A program made the position numbers and the translations under genes. A stretch of DNA of 64,000 nt from UBA9676 sp036005525 (GTDB lineage: Bacteria > Actinomycetota > Actinomycetes > Streptosporangiales > Streptosporangiaceae), in contig DASYQM010000249.1 in assembly GCA_036005525.1 (NCBI GenBank), positions 33,770 through 97,769 on the forward strand, written 5' to 3'. Shown here in pieces: positions 46,731 to 55,845 of the stretch. Position 1 is the stretch's first letter. Each line of letters opens with the position of its first letter. A model generated the notes under the pieces. It had not been told where the DNA came from. It did not search any database and was given only the letters and a program-made list of their open reading frames with translations.

Positions 46731-46751
46731 TGCGGGTCAGCGGTCAACAGG

Positions 46752-47330
46752 TCAGCCGGTCATAGGGGCAAGCCCCTGGCCGGGTGCGTAGGGTGCGAGC
46801 TTGTCCCGCAGGCGGCCCCGCCCCCGGTGCAGCCGGGACATGACCGTCCCGATCGGGGTGCCCATGATGTCGGCGATCTCCTTGTACGCGTACCCTTCGA
46901 TGTCCGCCAGGTAGACCGCGACCCGGAACTCCTCCGGCAGGTCGCGGAGCGCCCGCAGGATCTCCGAATCGGCCAGCCGGTCCAGCGCCTCCGCCTCGGC
47001 CGACCGGGCCGCGGGGGCCAGCGGGTCGGTGGGCATGTGCCAGTCGTGGAAGTCGCCGCCGGTGGCCTGGCGCGGTTCCCGGCGGCGCTTGCGGTACCCG
47101 TTGATGAACGTGTTCGCCAGAATGCGGTGCAGCCAAGCCTTGAGATTGGTACCCGGGCGGAACTGGTGGAAAGCCGCATACGCCTTGGCAGAGGTCTCCT
47201 GGACGAGGTCCTCAGCATCGGTGGGATTGCGCGTCATGCGGAGGGCTGCTGGGTACAGCTGGCCAAGAAACGGCACGACATCGCGCTCGAACCGCTCGTT
47301 GCGGTCCGGCGACTGCTCCGGCTTCCCCAT
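46752..47330 (-). CDS. sigR: ECF RNA polymerase sigma factor, SigR/SigH type
   Basis: A 192-residue ECF sigma. Region 2 reads LYPAALRMTRNPTDAEDLVQETSAKAYAAFHQF, then GTNLKAWLHRILANTFINGYRKRRREP. Region 4 reads LRDLPEEFRVAVYLADIEGYAYKEIADIMGTPIGTVMSRLHRGR. This is the SigR/SigH signature, the regulators of thiol-oxidative and heat stress. The ATG before GKPEQSPDRNERF matches family starts; the frame stays open upstream but is low-complexity there. SigR normally precedes the zinc anti-sigma gene rsrA; here nothing follows except a convergent gene 22 bp away. Confidence 0.92.
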   Translation of the reverse strand: MGKPEQSPDRNERFERDVVPFLGQLYPAALRMTRNPTDAEDLVQETSAKAYAAFHQFRPGTNLKAWLHRILANTFINGYRKRRREPRQATGGDFHDWHMPTDPLAPAARSAEAEALDRLADSEILRALRDLPEEFRVAVYLADIEGYAYKEIADIMGTPIGTVMSRLHRGRGRLRDKLAPYAPGQGLAPMTG

Positions 47331-47751
47331 AGCGACTCTCCGCTTCTCATTGACCCTCACCCTATAGACGTCCGCAAGCCCCCATCCGGCTCGGTCATCG
47401 TGGCCGCATCTTAGGGTTTGGCCAGGATTCTCTTGTACCCGCGAATCCTGAGTGTTACCTGAACGCCCCCTAAGAAACCGTCCACGGTATTCGTGCTCGG
47501 TCCCCGGCTTCCGGCCGCCCGCCGTGCCTGGTGCCTTGCCCGCAGTGGCCGGGGCCCGCAGTGGTGGGGCTCCGCGCTTGGGTTCCCTTGTGCTTCCGGT
47601 GCCCTGCCCGTCCGTGCTCCTGGCGCTTGTTCCCGGCTCACCTTGCCGGTTCTTGCTCCCGGCCCCCGTTTCCGGCTTACCTTGCCGGTTCTTGCTCGTG
47701 CCGCGTGTTCCCGGCCGTCCGTGCTCGTCTGGCGCACGCCGTCCCGTCACA
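47331..47751. other. Divergent intergenic region between sigR-like gene and DNA methyltransferase
   Basis: 421 bp. The sigR-proximal 130 bp are comparatively AT-rich and probably carry its promoter or promoters. The remainder is low-complexity and contains two copies of an 18-bp segment (47641-47658 and 47680-47697), 39 bp apart, inside a longer imperfect duplication. Open frames cross it on both strands but look like compositional artefacts. Confidence 0.5.
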
Positions 47752-49455
47752 ATGGGCTTCGTGTTCACCTTTGAGGCGGAAGAGGCGTTGGCCGAGGTGG
47801 CGCTGAGGCTGGGGGCCGACCAGGTGACCGGTTGGTCAGGCGCCGAACAGCGCCTTGCTGACGCCGCCCCTCATATCGGGCTGGGCCGCCCTGGCGTGGC
47901 CGGTGCGGGGGAGGTCACGCAGATCAGGAACCGGATCTTGGCTGGTGAGGATCCGCTGGGTGATGCGTTCTGCCGTATCCGCGGACCGGCGCAGCGGCGG
48001 TCATCCGGCCAGACGTTCACTCCCTGGCCGGTGGTGCGGAGCATGGTCGGCTGGGCCGCCCGCAGCCTCTCGCCCACCCGGGTGGTCGATCCGGGGACCG
48101 GTTCGGCCCGGTTTCTCGTGGCGGCCGGCCGCCGCTGGCCGCACGCGGCCCTGATGGGGGTGGAGACCGACCCGCTTGCCGCGATGATCGGCAGGGCGAC
48201 CCTCGCCGCGGCGGGTATGGCGGGCCGGGCGAGCATCAGGCTCGGCGACTACCGGTCGCTGCGCCTGCCACCCGCGCCTGGCGCGACCCTTTTCCTGGGC
48301 AATCCGCCGTACGTGCGCCACCACCAGATCCCGGCGAACTGGAAAAACTGGCTGCGGTCCGCGGCCGCCGGCCAGGGCCTGAGCGCGAGCGGCCTGGCCG
48401 GACTGCACGTTCACTTCTTCCTGGCCACCGCGCTGTACGCGGTGCCCGGCGATGCCGGGGCACTGGTCACGGCCGCCGAGTGGCTCGACGTGAACTACGG
48501 CTCGCTGGTCCGCTCGCTGCTGCTCGGGCCGCTCGGTGGCCATTCGGTCCACCTGCTCGATCCGGCCGTCCCGGCCTTTGCCGACGCGGCGGTGACCGCC
48601 GCCGTCACATGCTTCCGGCCGGGCAGCCACCCCGGCGGCCTGCGGCTGCGCCGGGTGGACCGGCTCGCCGACCTGGGCGACCTGTCGGGCGGGACGGCGC
48701 TGACCACCCCGGTCCTGCGCGCCGCGTCCCGCTGGTCGCACCTGGTCGGCCTGGCCGCCACACCCTTCACCCCGTGCGCTTCCCTGCCCGCTGGACATGT
48801 CGAGCTCGGGGAACTCTGCCGGGTCCACCGTGGCCAGGTAACGGGCGCGAACAAGGTCTGGGTCACGGCCGGGAACCCGGCCGGCCTGCCAGGCCGGTTC
48901 CTCTTCCCGGCGGTCACCCGCGCCAGCGAGCTGTTCCGGGCACACGGCACGCTGTCGACGACGTCATGCCTGCGGTTCGTCATCGATCTCCCGGCGGACC
49001 TGACAGAGCTGGCACCTGCCGAGCTCGCGCCGGTCACGCGGTTCCTGGCGCAGGCCGAGGCGGCGGGGGCGGCGGGCTCCTATATCGCCCGCCACCGCAC
49101 GCCGTGGTGGCGGGTGCGGCTGCGTGCGCCGGCACCCATCCTCGCCAGCTACATGGCACGGCGGCCACCCGCGTTCGTGCGCAACCTGGCCGGGGCCAGG
49201 CACGTCAACATCGCCCACGGCCTGTATCCGCGGGAGCGGCTTTCGGCGCCTGCTCTCGACGGGCTCGCCGCCTACCTGCGAAGGTCGGTCAACCAGGCGC
49301 AGGGACGCACCTACGCCGGCGGGCTGACCAAGTTCGAGCCGGGGGAGATGGAGCGGCTGCCGGTGCCCGCCCCCGCGCTGCTGCCCGCTTACGCCCCGTC
49401 CGCCAGCACAGCGAGCAGCCCGCCGTCGGGGACTCGTCGCGGCTCCCGGTCATGA
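47752..49455 (+). CDS. Class I N6-adenine DNA methyltransferase (Eco57I/type IIG-like)
   Basis: About 567 residues. VVDPGTGSARFLVAAGRRWP is the SAM-binding motif I, and LFLGNPPYVRHHQIP (around residue 183) is the NPPY catalytic motif of gamma-type N6-adenine methyltransferases. The C-terminal third ends GGLTKFEPGEMERLPVP, as in target-recognition regions of type I and IIG enzymes. There is no PD-(D/E)XK nuclease motif and no restriction gene beside it, so it looks like an orphan. The ATG before GFVFTFEAEEALAEVAL is preferred; the region upstream is low-complexity. Confidence 0.8.
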   Translation: MGFVFTFEAEEALAEVALRLGADQVTGWSGAEQRLADAAPHIGLGRPGVAGAGEVTQIRNRILAGEDPLGDAFCRIRGPAQRRSSGQTFTPWPVVRSMVGWAARSLSPTRVVDPGTGSARFLVAAGRRWPHAALMGVETDPLAAMIGRATLAAAGMAGRASIRLGDYRSLRLPPAPGATLFLGNPPYVRHHQIPANWKNWLRSAAAGQGLSASGLAGLHVHFFLATALYAVPGDAGALVTAAEWLDVNYGSLVRSLLLGPLGGHSVHLLDPAVPAFADAAVTAAVTCFRPGSHPGGLRLRRVDRLADLGDLSGGTALTTPVLRAASRWSHLVGLAATPFTPCASLPAGHVELGELCRVHRGQVTGANKVWVTAGNPAGLPGRFLFPAVTRASELFRAHGTLSTTSCLRFVIDLPADLTELAPAELAPVTRFLAQAEAAGAAGSYIARHRTPWWRVRLRAPAPILASYMARRPPAFVRNLAGARHVNIAHGLYPRERLSAPALDGLAAYLRRSVNQAQGRTYAGGLTKFEPGEMERLPVPAPALLPAYAPSASTASSPPSGTRRGSRS

Positions 49456-49519
49456 TCGCGGCCGTCTTGTCAGAGTTTGCGGGCTATGCAGCGGGTTACC
49501 TGCTGCCTCCAGAACCGGA

Positions 49520-51079
49520 TCAGATCCAGCCGTGGTACCACATGCGCGCGAGCCACTGGCTGTACGGGATGACCTTGGCCGCGAGCACCGGGTACAGGTA
49601 GGCGAAGTTGAGCAGCACGCCGAGCAGGTAGGCCCCGGCGAGGGCGGCGCCGGTCGCCCGGCGCCGGGGACTGGCCGCGGCGGGGCCGATGATCAGGCCG
49701 AGGCACAGGGTGATCGACAGCACGAGGTAGGGGACGAAGGTGACGGCGTAGAAGTAGAACTGGGTGCGGCCGGCGAAGGCGAACCAGGGCAGCCAGCCGG
49801 CGATCACCGCGACCAGGACCGCGCCGGCCCGCCAGTCGCGGCGGGTCAGCCACCAGATCAGGCACACCAGCAGCGCGAGGATCGACACCCACCAGATCGC
49901 CGGTGTGCCGATGGCCAGCACCTCTTGTGCCTTGCCGTTGCTGCAGGCGGGGTGGGCCCCGCTGTTGGGGCACCAGTAGTAGGAGACCGGCCGGGACATC
50001 AGCAGCCAGGTCCACGGCTTGGACTCGTAGGGGTGGTGCGTGGTCAGCCCGGTGTTGAAGGCGAGCATCGCCTTGTGGTCTTCGAACAGCGAGACCAGTT
50101 CGGAGATCACCGGGGTGTGGATGCCGTGCTGGGCGGCCCAGTGCCGGTCGTAGCCGCTGCCGGTGGCGAACCAGCCGCTCCAGGTGGCCAGGTACACCGC
50201 CGCGGGCACCACCGCCAGCGCGCCCACCAGCCCGGCCGCGTCACGGAGGGCGGCGCGGGCGCGGCGGCGGCCGCCGTACCCGGCGGCGCGGCGGGCACCG
50301 ATGTCCCAGGCGAGGGTGAGCGCGGCGAACGCGGGCACATACCAGATCCCGTCCCACTTCGACGCGCACGCCAGCCCCAGGCACACCCCGGCCGCCAGCC
50401 GCCACCAGCGGACCCCCAGCCGCGGCGCCCGCGCCTGCCCGGCCACCGCCGCGTCAGCCAGCGCGGCGCGGGTCCGGTCCCGGTCGGCGACCAGGGCGGC
50501 GAACGCGGCCAGCACCCAGAACATGACGAAGATGTCCAGCAGCGCGGTGCGGCTCATCACGAACTCGAGCCCGTCCAGCGCCAGTAGCAGCCCGGCCACG
50601 CAGCCCAGCAGGGTGGAGCGGGTCATCCGCCGCGCGGCCCGCGCCAGCACCAAGATCGCCAGCGACCCGGCCAGGGCGGTGGCGAACCGCCACCCGAACG
50701 GGGTCAGCCCGAACGCCCACTCCCCGCCCGCGATCAACATCTTCCCGAACGGCGGGTGCACCACGAACTCCCCGCCGCGGGCGAAGATGTGCCCATCGCC
50801 GCGGGCGATCAGCACGTTGCGGCCCGCCACATAGTTGTGCTCCACCCCGAACCGCAAGATCCCCAGCGCGTCCGGCACGTAATAGGTCTCATCGAAGATC
50901 ACCGCATGCGGCACGCTCAGCCGGTTGAACCGCAAAAACCCGCCGAACACCGTCACCAGCAGCGGCCCTACCCAGCCCCAGAAGGCGCTGCCCGGCATCG
51001 GCGGCACCATCCGGGCACGGATGCCAGCCGTTTCTACGTTTGCGGCGCCGGCCGCGGCGCCGGCGCGTGATGCAATCAT
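49520..51079 (-). CDS. pmt: Dolichyl/polyprenyl-phosphate-mannose-protein mannosyltransferase
   Basis: About 519 residues with around eleven membrane helices. The first external loop has the catalytic acid pair region VIFDETYYVPDAL and VVHPPFGKMLIAGGEWAFG, hallmarks of GT39 PMT enzymes. MSRTALLDIFVMFWVLAAFAALVADRD follows. It matches mycobacterial Pmt, which O-mannosylates exported proteins using polyprenyl-P-mannose. It is divergent from rsmI, exactly as in mycobacteria. The N-terminus is uncertain: I take the ATG before IASRAGAAAG; a later M (VPPMPG) is possible. Confidence 0.92.
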   Translation of the reverse strand: MIASRAGAAAGAANVETAGIRARMVPPMPGSAFWGWVGPLLVTVFGGFLRFNRLSVPHAVIFDETYYVPDALGILRFGVEHNYVAGRNVLIARGDGHIFARGGEFVVHPPFGKMLIAGGEWAFGLTPFGWRFATALAGSLAILVLARAARRMTRSTLLGCVAGLLLALDGLEFVMSRTALLDIFVMFWVLAAFAALVADRDRTRAALADAAVAGQARAPRLGVRWWRLAAGVCLGLACASKWDGIWYVPAFAALTLAWDIGARRAAGYGGRRRARAALRDAAGLVGALAVVPAAVYLATWSGWFATGSGYDRHWAAQHGIHTPVISELVSLFEDHKAMLAFNTGLTTHHPYESKPWTWLLMSRPVSYYWCPNSGAHPACSNGKAQEVLAIGTPAIWWVSILALLVCLIWWLTRRDWRAGAVLVAVIAGWLPWFAFAGRTQFYFYAVTFVPYLVLSITLCLGLIIGPAAASPRRRATGAALAGAYLLGVLLNFAYLYPVLAAKVIPYSQWLARMWYHGWI

Positions 51080-51114
51080 CGAGCCACATCGTATGAGGGG
51101 TTGCAAGTTAGCGT

Positions 51115-52170
51115 GTGTCTGGGATGAAAGACAGCGAGCCAGGCGCGCTTATCGTGGCTTCGGCGCCCATCGGCCGGCCGGAGGACGCCTCGCCGCGGCT
51201 GGCGTCTGCGCTGGCCGGAGTGGCGGTGATCGCGGTCGAGGACATCGGCCGGCTGCGCAGGCTGGCCGCCGCGCTCGGCGTCAAGCCTGCCGGGCGGTTC
51301 GTCACCTACAGCAACGGCGTCGAGCAGGCCAGGGTGCCCGGGTTGCTGGCCGCGCTCGAGTCCGGCGATGACGTGCTGCTGGTCACCGCCGCGGGCGTGC
51401 CGGGCGTGAGCGATCCCGGGTACCGCCTGGTCGCTGCGGCCGCGGCCGCCGGGCTCAGGGTGACGGTGCTGCCCGGACCGTCCGCCGTGACCGCCGCGCT
51501 GGCGGTGTCCGGGCTGCCCAGCGACCGGTTCTGCTTCGAGGGCTTCCCGCCCCGGGGAGAGGGAAAGCGCGCCCGGCGGTTCGCCGAACTGGCGGACGAG
51601 CCCCGGACTCTGGTGTTCTTCGAGGCAGCACGCCGGGCTGCCACCACCCTGGCCGAGCTTGCCGCGGCGTTCGGACCGGATCGCCGGGCCGTGATCTGCC
51701 GCGAACTCAGCAAGACGCACGAGGAGATCCGCCGGGGAACGCTGGGCGAACTGGCGGAATGGGCGGCCGGCGGCCTGCTGGGCGAGGTCACGCTGGTCGT
51801 CGCGGGCTCGCCGGTACGGGCCGGCGCCAGGCACGCGGCGGTGGCAGGCCGACCCGGGCAGGCAGCGCAGTCCGCAGGGCTCCGGCAGCCCGCACAGCTC
51901 AGGCGGCCCGCGCAGGCCGGGCGGCCAGCGCACCCGGCGCCGGCCGCGGAGCCCGGGCCGCCCGCGGGGCCTGAGCAGGCCGCGCAGACAGGCCGTGCCC
52001 TTCAGACCGGGCGTGCCCTGACGCCGGCCGAGGCGGCGGCGGCGGCCGAGGTGGCGGCGCGCGAGACCGCCGGGACGCCGCGCAAGGAGGCGATCGCCGC
52101 CGTCGCGAAGGAGACCGGGCTCCGCAAGCGCGAGGTCTACGACGCCGTTGTCGTGGCCCGCCGGCGCTGA
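51115..52170 (+). CDS. rsmI: 16S rRNA (cytidine(1402)-2'-O)-methyltransferase RsmI
   Basis: A tetrapyrrole-methylase-fold enzyme that methylates C1402 of 16S rRNA using SAM. ALIVASAPIGRPEDASPR stands at the N-terminus; VTAAGVPGVSDPGYRLV, LPGPSAVTAAL and FEGFPPRGEGKR are family hallmarks, as is ICRELSKTHEEIRRGTLGEL. A stretch of about 70 residues rich in Ala/Pro/Gln/Arg precedes the C-terminal helical domain (EVAARETAGTPRKEAIAAV), making the protein longer (351 residues) than the usual 280 or so. GTG 51115 or ATG 51124 may be the start. Confidence 0.93.
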   Translation: MSGMKDSEPGALIVASAPIGRPEDASPRLASALAGVAVIAVEDIGRLRRLAAALGVKPAGRFVTYSNGVEQARVPGLLAALESGDDVLLVTAAGVPGVSDPGYRLVAAAAAAGLRVTVLPGPSAVTAALAVSGLPSDRFCFEGFPPRGEGKRARRFAELADEPRTLVFFEAARRAATTLAELAAAFGPDRRAVICRELSKTHEEIRRGTLGELAEWAAGGLLGEVTLVVAGSPVRAGARHAAVAGRPGQAAQSAGLRQPAQLRRPAQAGRPAHPAPAAEPGPPAGPEQAAQTGRALQTGRALTPAEAAAAAEVAARETAGTPRKEAIAAVAKETGLRKREVYDAVVVARRR

Positions 52171-52321
52171 CCGGGCTCGTCAATGGCCAAGGACGCCGCC
52201 CGCGGATCGCCAGCCACAGCATGGAGCCGCCCACCGCGCCCTGCCCGGGCCGGGCCGGCCCTGGTGGCGGCCCGCTGAATAACGATGAGGGCAACTCCGC
52301 CAGCGCCGCTAGGCTAGGGCC

Positions 52322-54115
52322 ATGTCCGCGACCCGTCACATCCTCGCCGCGCCGGCCTGGCCCTACGCCAACGGCCCGCGCCACATCGGCCACGTTTCCG
52401 GCTTCGCCCTGCCGTGCGACATGTTCGCCCGGTACCAGCGGATGGCGGGTCACAAGGTGCTGATGGTGAGCGGGACCGACGAGCACGGAACCCCGATCCT
52501 GGTCCAGGCGGACAAGGAGAACGCCACCCCGCGCGAGACCGCCGACCGCTACAACCGGGTGATCGCCGAAGACCTGGTCGGCCTCGACATGTCCTACGAC
52601 CTGTTCACCCGGACGGTCACCCGCAACCACTACGCGGTCACGCAGGAGCTCTTCACCGGGCTCTACCAGAACGGCTACATCTTCCCCAGGACAACGCTGG
52701 GCGCGATCTCCCCGTCCACCGGCCGCACGCTGCCCGACCGCTACATCGAGGGAACCTGCCCGATCTGCGGGTACGACAGCGCGCGCGGTGACCAGTGCGA
52801 CAACTGCGGCAACCAGCTCGACCCGGAAGACCTGATCAACCCGCGGTCGAAGATCAACGGGGAGACCCCGGAGTTCGTCGAGACCGAGCAGTTCTTCCTC
52901 GACCTGCCCGCCTTCACCGAGGTCCTGGGCAGCTGGCTGCAGAGCAAGAGCGGGCTGTGGCGGCCCAACGTGCTGAAGTTCTCGCTCAACCTGCTCGGCG
53001 ACCTGCAGCCGCGGGCAATCACCCGGGACCTGGACTGGGGCGTACCGGTGCCGCTGGACGGCTGGCGGGACCGGCCCGACAAGCGGATCTACGTGTGGTT
53101 CGACGCGGTCATCGGCTACCTGTCCGCCTCCATCGAGTGGGCCCGGCGCTCCGGCGACCCGGATGCCTGGCGGGCCTGGTGGCAGTCGCCCGACGCCGAG
53201 TCCTACTACTTCATGGGCAAGGACAACATCGTCTTCCACGCCGAGATCTGGCCCGCCATGCTGCTCGGCTACAGCGGCCGGGGCAGCAGGAACGGCAAGC
53301 CCGGCGCGCTGGGCGCGCTCAACCTGCCGACCGAGGTGGTCTCCAGCGAGTTCCTCACCATGGAGGGCCGCAAGTTCTCCTCCTCCCGCGCCGTCGTCAT
53401 CTACGTGCGCGACTTCCTCGAGCGCTACGACGTGGACGCGCTGCGGTACTACGTGGCCGTCGCCGGGCCGGAGAACCAGGACACCGACTTCACCTGGAGC
53501 GAGTTCGTCCGCCGCAACAACGATGAGCTGGTCGCCACCTGGGGCAACCTGGTGAACCGGGCGGTTGCGTTCGCGGCGAAGAACATCGGTGAGATCCCCG
53601 GGCCGGGGACGCTTGCCGGCGCCGATCGCGACATCCTCGAGCGCTCCCGCCAGGCGTTTGGCGTCATCGGGGGTGAACTGGGGCGCTGCCGCTTCAAGGC
53701 CGCGATCACCGAGGCGATGCGGACGGTGGCGGAGGCGAACAAGTACATGTCCGACCAGGCGCCCTGGGCGCTGCGCGAGTCCGACCCGGAGCGGATGCGC
53801 ACGATCATGCACGTGGTGCTGCAACTGGTGGACGACGCGAAGACCCTGCTCACGCCGTTCCTGCCCCGGTCGTCGGCGAAGGTGTCCGCGATGCTGGGCG
53901 GGCAGGGCGCATGGTCGGGGGCGCCGCGGCTCCAGGAGGTCGAGGAGGACGGCGGGCCCGGCTACCCGGTGATCACCGGCGACTATTCCAGCCCCGCCCG
54001 CTGGGAGAGCGTGCCGGTTCGGCCCGGCATCCCGCTGTCGCGGCCGGAGCCGCTGTTCGCCAAGCTGGACACGTCCGTCATCGACGAGGAATTGGCCCGG
54101 CTGGAGCGGTTGTGA
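52322..54115 (+). CDS. metG: Methionyl-tRNA synthetase
   Basis: A 597-residue class I synthetase. HIGH motif as PRHIGHVSGF (about residue 20), GTDEHGTP, a four-cysteine zinc knuckle CPICGYDSARGDQCDNCG, WFDAVIGYLSASIEW, and KMSKS as KFSSSR near residue 358. The anticodon-binding helical domain follows, and no C-terminal tRNA-binding EMAP domain is present. The stop overlaps tatD by 4 bp (GTGA). It is on the plus strand together with rsmI, tatD and ksgA. Confidence 0.97.
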   Translation: MSATRHILAAPAWPYANGPRHIGHVSGFALPCDMFARYQRMAGHKVLMVSGTDEHGTPILVQADKENATPRETADRYNRVIAEDLVGLDMSYDLFTRTVTRNHYAVTQELFTGLYQNGYIFPRTTLGAISPSTGRTLPDRYIEGTCPICGYDSARGDQCDNCGNQLDPEDLINPRSKINGETPEFVETEQFFLDLPAFTEVLGSWLQSKSGLWRPNVLKFSLNLLGDLQPRAITRDLDWGVPVPLDGWRDRPDKRIYVWFDAVIGYLSASIEWARRSGDPDAWRAWWQSPDAESYYFMGKDNIVFHAEIWPAMLLGYSGRGSRNGKPGALGALNLPTEVVSSEFLTMEGRKFSSSRAVVIYVRDFLERYDVDALRYYVAVAGPENQDTDFTWSEFVRRNNDELVATWGNLVNRAVAFAAKNIGEIPGPGTLAGADRDILERSRQAFGVIGGELGRCRFKAAITEAMRTVAEANKYMSDQAPWALRESDPERMRTIMHVVLQLVDDAKTLLTPFLPRSSAKVSAMLGGQGAWSGAPRLQEVEEDGGPGYPVITGDYSSPARWESVPVRPGIPLSRPEPLFAKLDTSVIDEELARLERL

Positions 54116-54963
54116 CCGCTGCCCGCGAGGCGGGGGACGGGCTGCCCGCCCCGGCCGACGTGCCGCCTCCGGAGCCGTTGCCCGGCGTCGCGCTGGACAG
54201 CCACTGCCACCTGGACCTGGTCGAGCGCCCGGCCGCCGAGGTCCTGGCCGCGGCGCGGGCGGCAGGCATCGCGCGGGTCGTCACCGTCGGCGTCGACCTG
54301 GCGTCCTCGCGCTGGGCGACGCGATGCGCGGCCCAGCATGCCGGCCTCTACGCGGCGGTCGCGGTCCATCCCAATGAGACCGCGGCCGCCGCGTCCTCCC
54401 CGGCGCAGCGTGACGAGGTGCTGGCCCAGGTCGCCGAGCTGGGGGCGCTGCCACGGGTGCGGGCGATCGGCGAGACCGGACTGGACTACTACCGCGACCG
54501 TGCCAGCCCGGCCGCGCAGCGGGACTGGTTCCGTGCGCACATCGCGATCGCCAAGCAGGCGGGCAAGGCCCTGATGATCCACGACCGGGACGCGCACGAG
54601 GACGTGCTGGCCATCCTGGAGGCCGAGGGCCCTCCGGAGCGGGTGATCTTCCACTGCTTCTCCGGGGACGCCGCGATGGCCAAACGCTGCGCCGATGCGG
54701 GCTACGTCATGAGCTTCGCCGGCAACATCACGTTCTCCAGCGCTCAGCCGCTGCGGGAGGCGGCCGCGGCGGCACCAGCCAATCTGCTGCTGGTGGAGAC
54801 CGACGCGCCGTTCCTCACGCCCGTCCCGAACCGGGGCAAGCCCAACTCGCCCGCGATGGTGGCCCACACCGTGCGCGCACTCGCCGACATCAAGCAGGTC
54901 ACGGTCGAGGCCCTGTGTGCGCAGCTCACCACGACCGGCGAGCGCATGTTCGGCCCCTGGTGA
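54112..54963 (+). CDS. tatD: TatD family metal-dependent hydrolase (DNase)
   Basis: About 283 residues. LDSHCHLDL at about residue 27 gives the first two metal-binding His, IGETGLDYYRD the conserved Glu, then MIHDRDAHEDVLAIL, FHCFSGD and LVETDAPFLTP with the metal Asp. The TatD family has 3'-5' exonuclease activity and roles in DNA repair and apoptosis-like decay. The start codon is GTG, overlapping the metG stop. Gene order metG-tatD-ksgA is conserved in actinobacteria, usually with rpfB between tatD and ksgA; here rpfB is missing. Confidence 0.93.
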   Translation: MTAAREAGDGLPAPADVPPPEPLPGVALDSHCHLDLVERPAAEVLAAARAAGIARVVTVGVDLASSRWATRCAAQHAGLYAAVAVHPNETAAAASSPAQRDEVLAQVAELGALPRVRAIGETGLDYYRDRASPAAQRDWFRAHIAIAKQAGKALMIHDRDAHEDVLAILEAEGPPERVIFHCFSGDAAMAKRCADAGYVMSFAGNITFSSAQPLREAAAAAPANLLLVETDAPFLTPVPNRGKPNSPAMVAHTVRALADIKQVTVEALCAQLTTTGERMFGPW

Positions 54964-54972
54964 CCCCGGCCC

Positions 54973-55845
54973 GTGACGGCGGATGCCCTGCTCGGGCCGG
55001 CCGAGATCCGCGAGATCGCGGGACGGCTGGGGATCAGGCCCGCCAAGCGGCTGGGCCAGAATTTCGTGGTGGACCCGGGCACGGTCCGGCGCATCGTGAC
55101 GCTCGCAGGCGTGAGTCCCGATGACGTGGTCCTCGAGGTCGGCCCCGGGTTCGGCTCGCTCACCCTCGGGCTGATCGGCGCCGCCCGCCGGGTGGTCGCG
55201 GTCGAGGTGGACCCGGTGCTGGCGGCGGAACTGCCGCGCACCGTGGCCGCCCGGGCCCCGGAGGCGGCGCACCGGCTGGACGTAGTGACGGGGGATGCCG
55301 CCCGGGTGGCCGAACTGCCCGGTGAGCCGCCCTCGGTGCTGGCTGCCAACCTGCCCTACAACGTGGCGGTACCGGTCGTGCTGCACCTGCTCGCCACGGT
55401 GCCCTCGCTGGCCCGGGGCCTGGTCATGGTACAGGCGGAGGTGGCCGACCGGATGACCGCGGCGCCGGGCAGCCGGATCTACGGCGTGCCCTCGGTCAAG
55501 CTGGCCTGGTTCGCGTCCGCGCGCCGCGCCGGAGTGGTGCCGCGCACCGTGTTCTGGCCGGTCCCAAACGTAGGTTCGGGGCTAGTCGCCTTCACCCGCC
55601 GCCCGCCGCCGGAGCCGGACGTCGCCCGGGAGGAGGTGTTCGCGGTGGTGGATGCCGCGTTCGCACAACGGCGCAAGACACTGCGGGCCGCGCTCGCCCG
55701 CTGGGCGTGCGGCCGGGCAGCGGCGGAGCAGATCCTGCACGACGCCGGGGTCGACCCCAGCGCCCGTGGCGAAGAGCTAACGGTAGGCGAATTCACCCGC
55801 ATTGCCCAGCATGCCGATGTCGCTCGTACCGGCCTGGGACCGTGA
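54973..55845 (+). CDS. ksgA: 16S rRNA dimethyladenosine transferase KsgA/RsmA
   Basis: Dimethylates A1518 and A1519 in helix 45 of 16S rRNA. The 290-residue protein has RLGQNFVVDPGTVRRIV, motif I VLEVGPGFGSLTLGLI, motif II VAVEVDPVLAAELP and catalytic motif IV AANLPYNVAVPVVLHLL, with a C-terminal helical domain containing AAFAQRRKTLRAAL. GTG start 9 bp after the tatD stop. In many actinobacteria ispE follows; here a minus-strand gene of a different pathway begins 16 bp after the stop. Confidence 0.96.
   Translation: MTADALLGPAEIREIAGRLGIRPAKRLGQNFVVDPGTVRRIVTLAGVSPDDVVLEVGPGFGSLTLGLIGAARRVVAVEVDPVLAAELPRTVAARAPEAAHRLDVVTGDAARVAELPGEPPSVLAANLPYNVAVPVVLHLLATVPSLARGLVMVQAEVADRMTAAPGSRIYGVPSVKLAWFASARRAGVVPRTVFWPVPNVGSGLVAFTRRPPPEPDVAREEVFAVVDAAFAQRRKTLRAALARWACGRAAAEQILHDAGVDPSARGEELTVGEFTRIAQHADVARTGLGP

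Noticed and set aside
47452..47751. Upstream start for the DNA methyltransferase
   Set aside because: The 100 residues are Pro/Leu/Cys/Arg-rich, repeat-encoded, and unlike any methyltransferase N-terminus.
47331..47768. Long N-terminal extension of the sigR-like protein
   Set aside because: SigR can have an alternative longer form, but this 146-residue extension is repetitive and overlaps the divergent methyltransferase start; it is more likely compositional.
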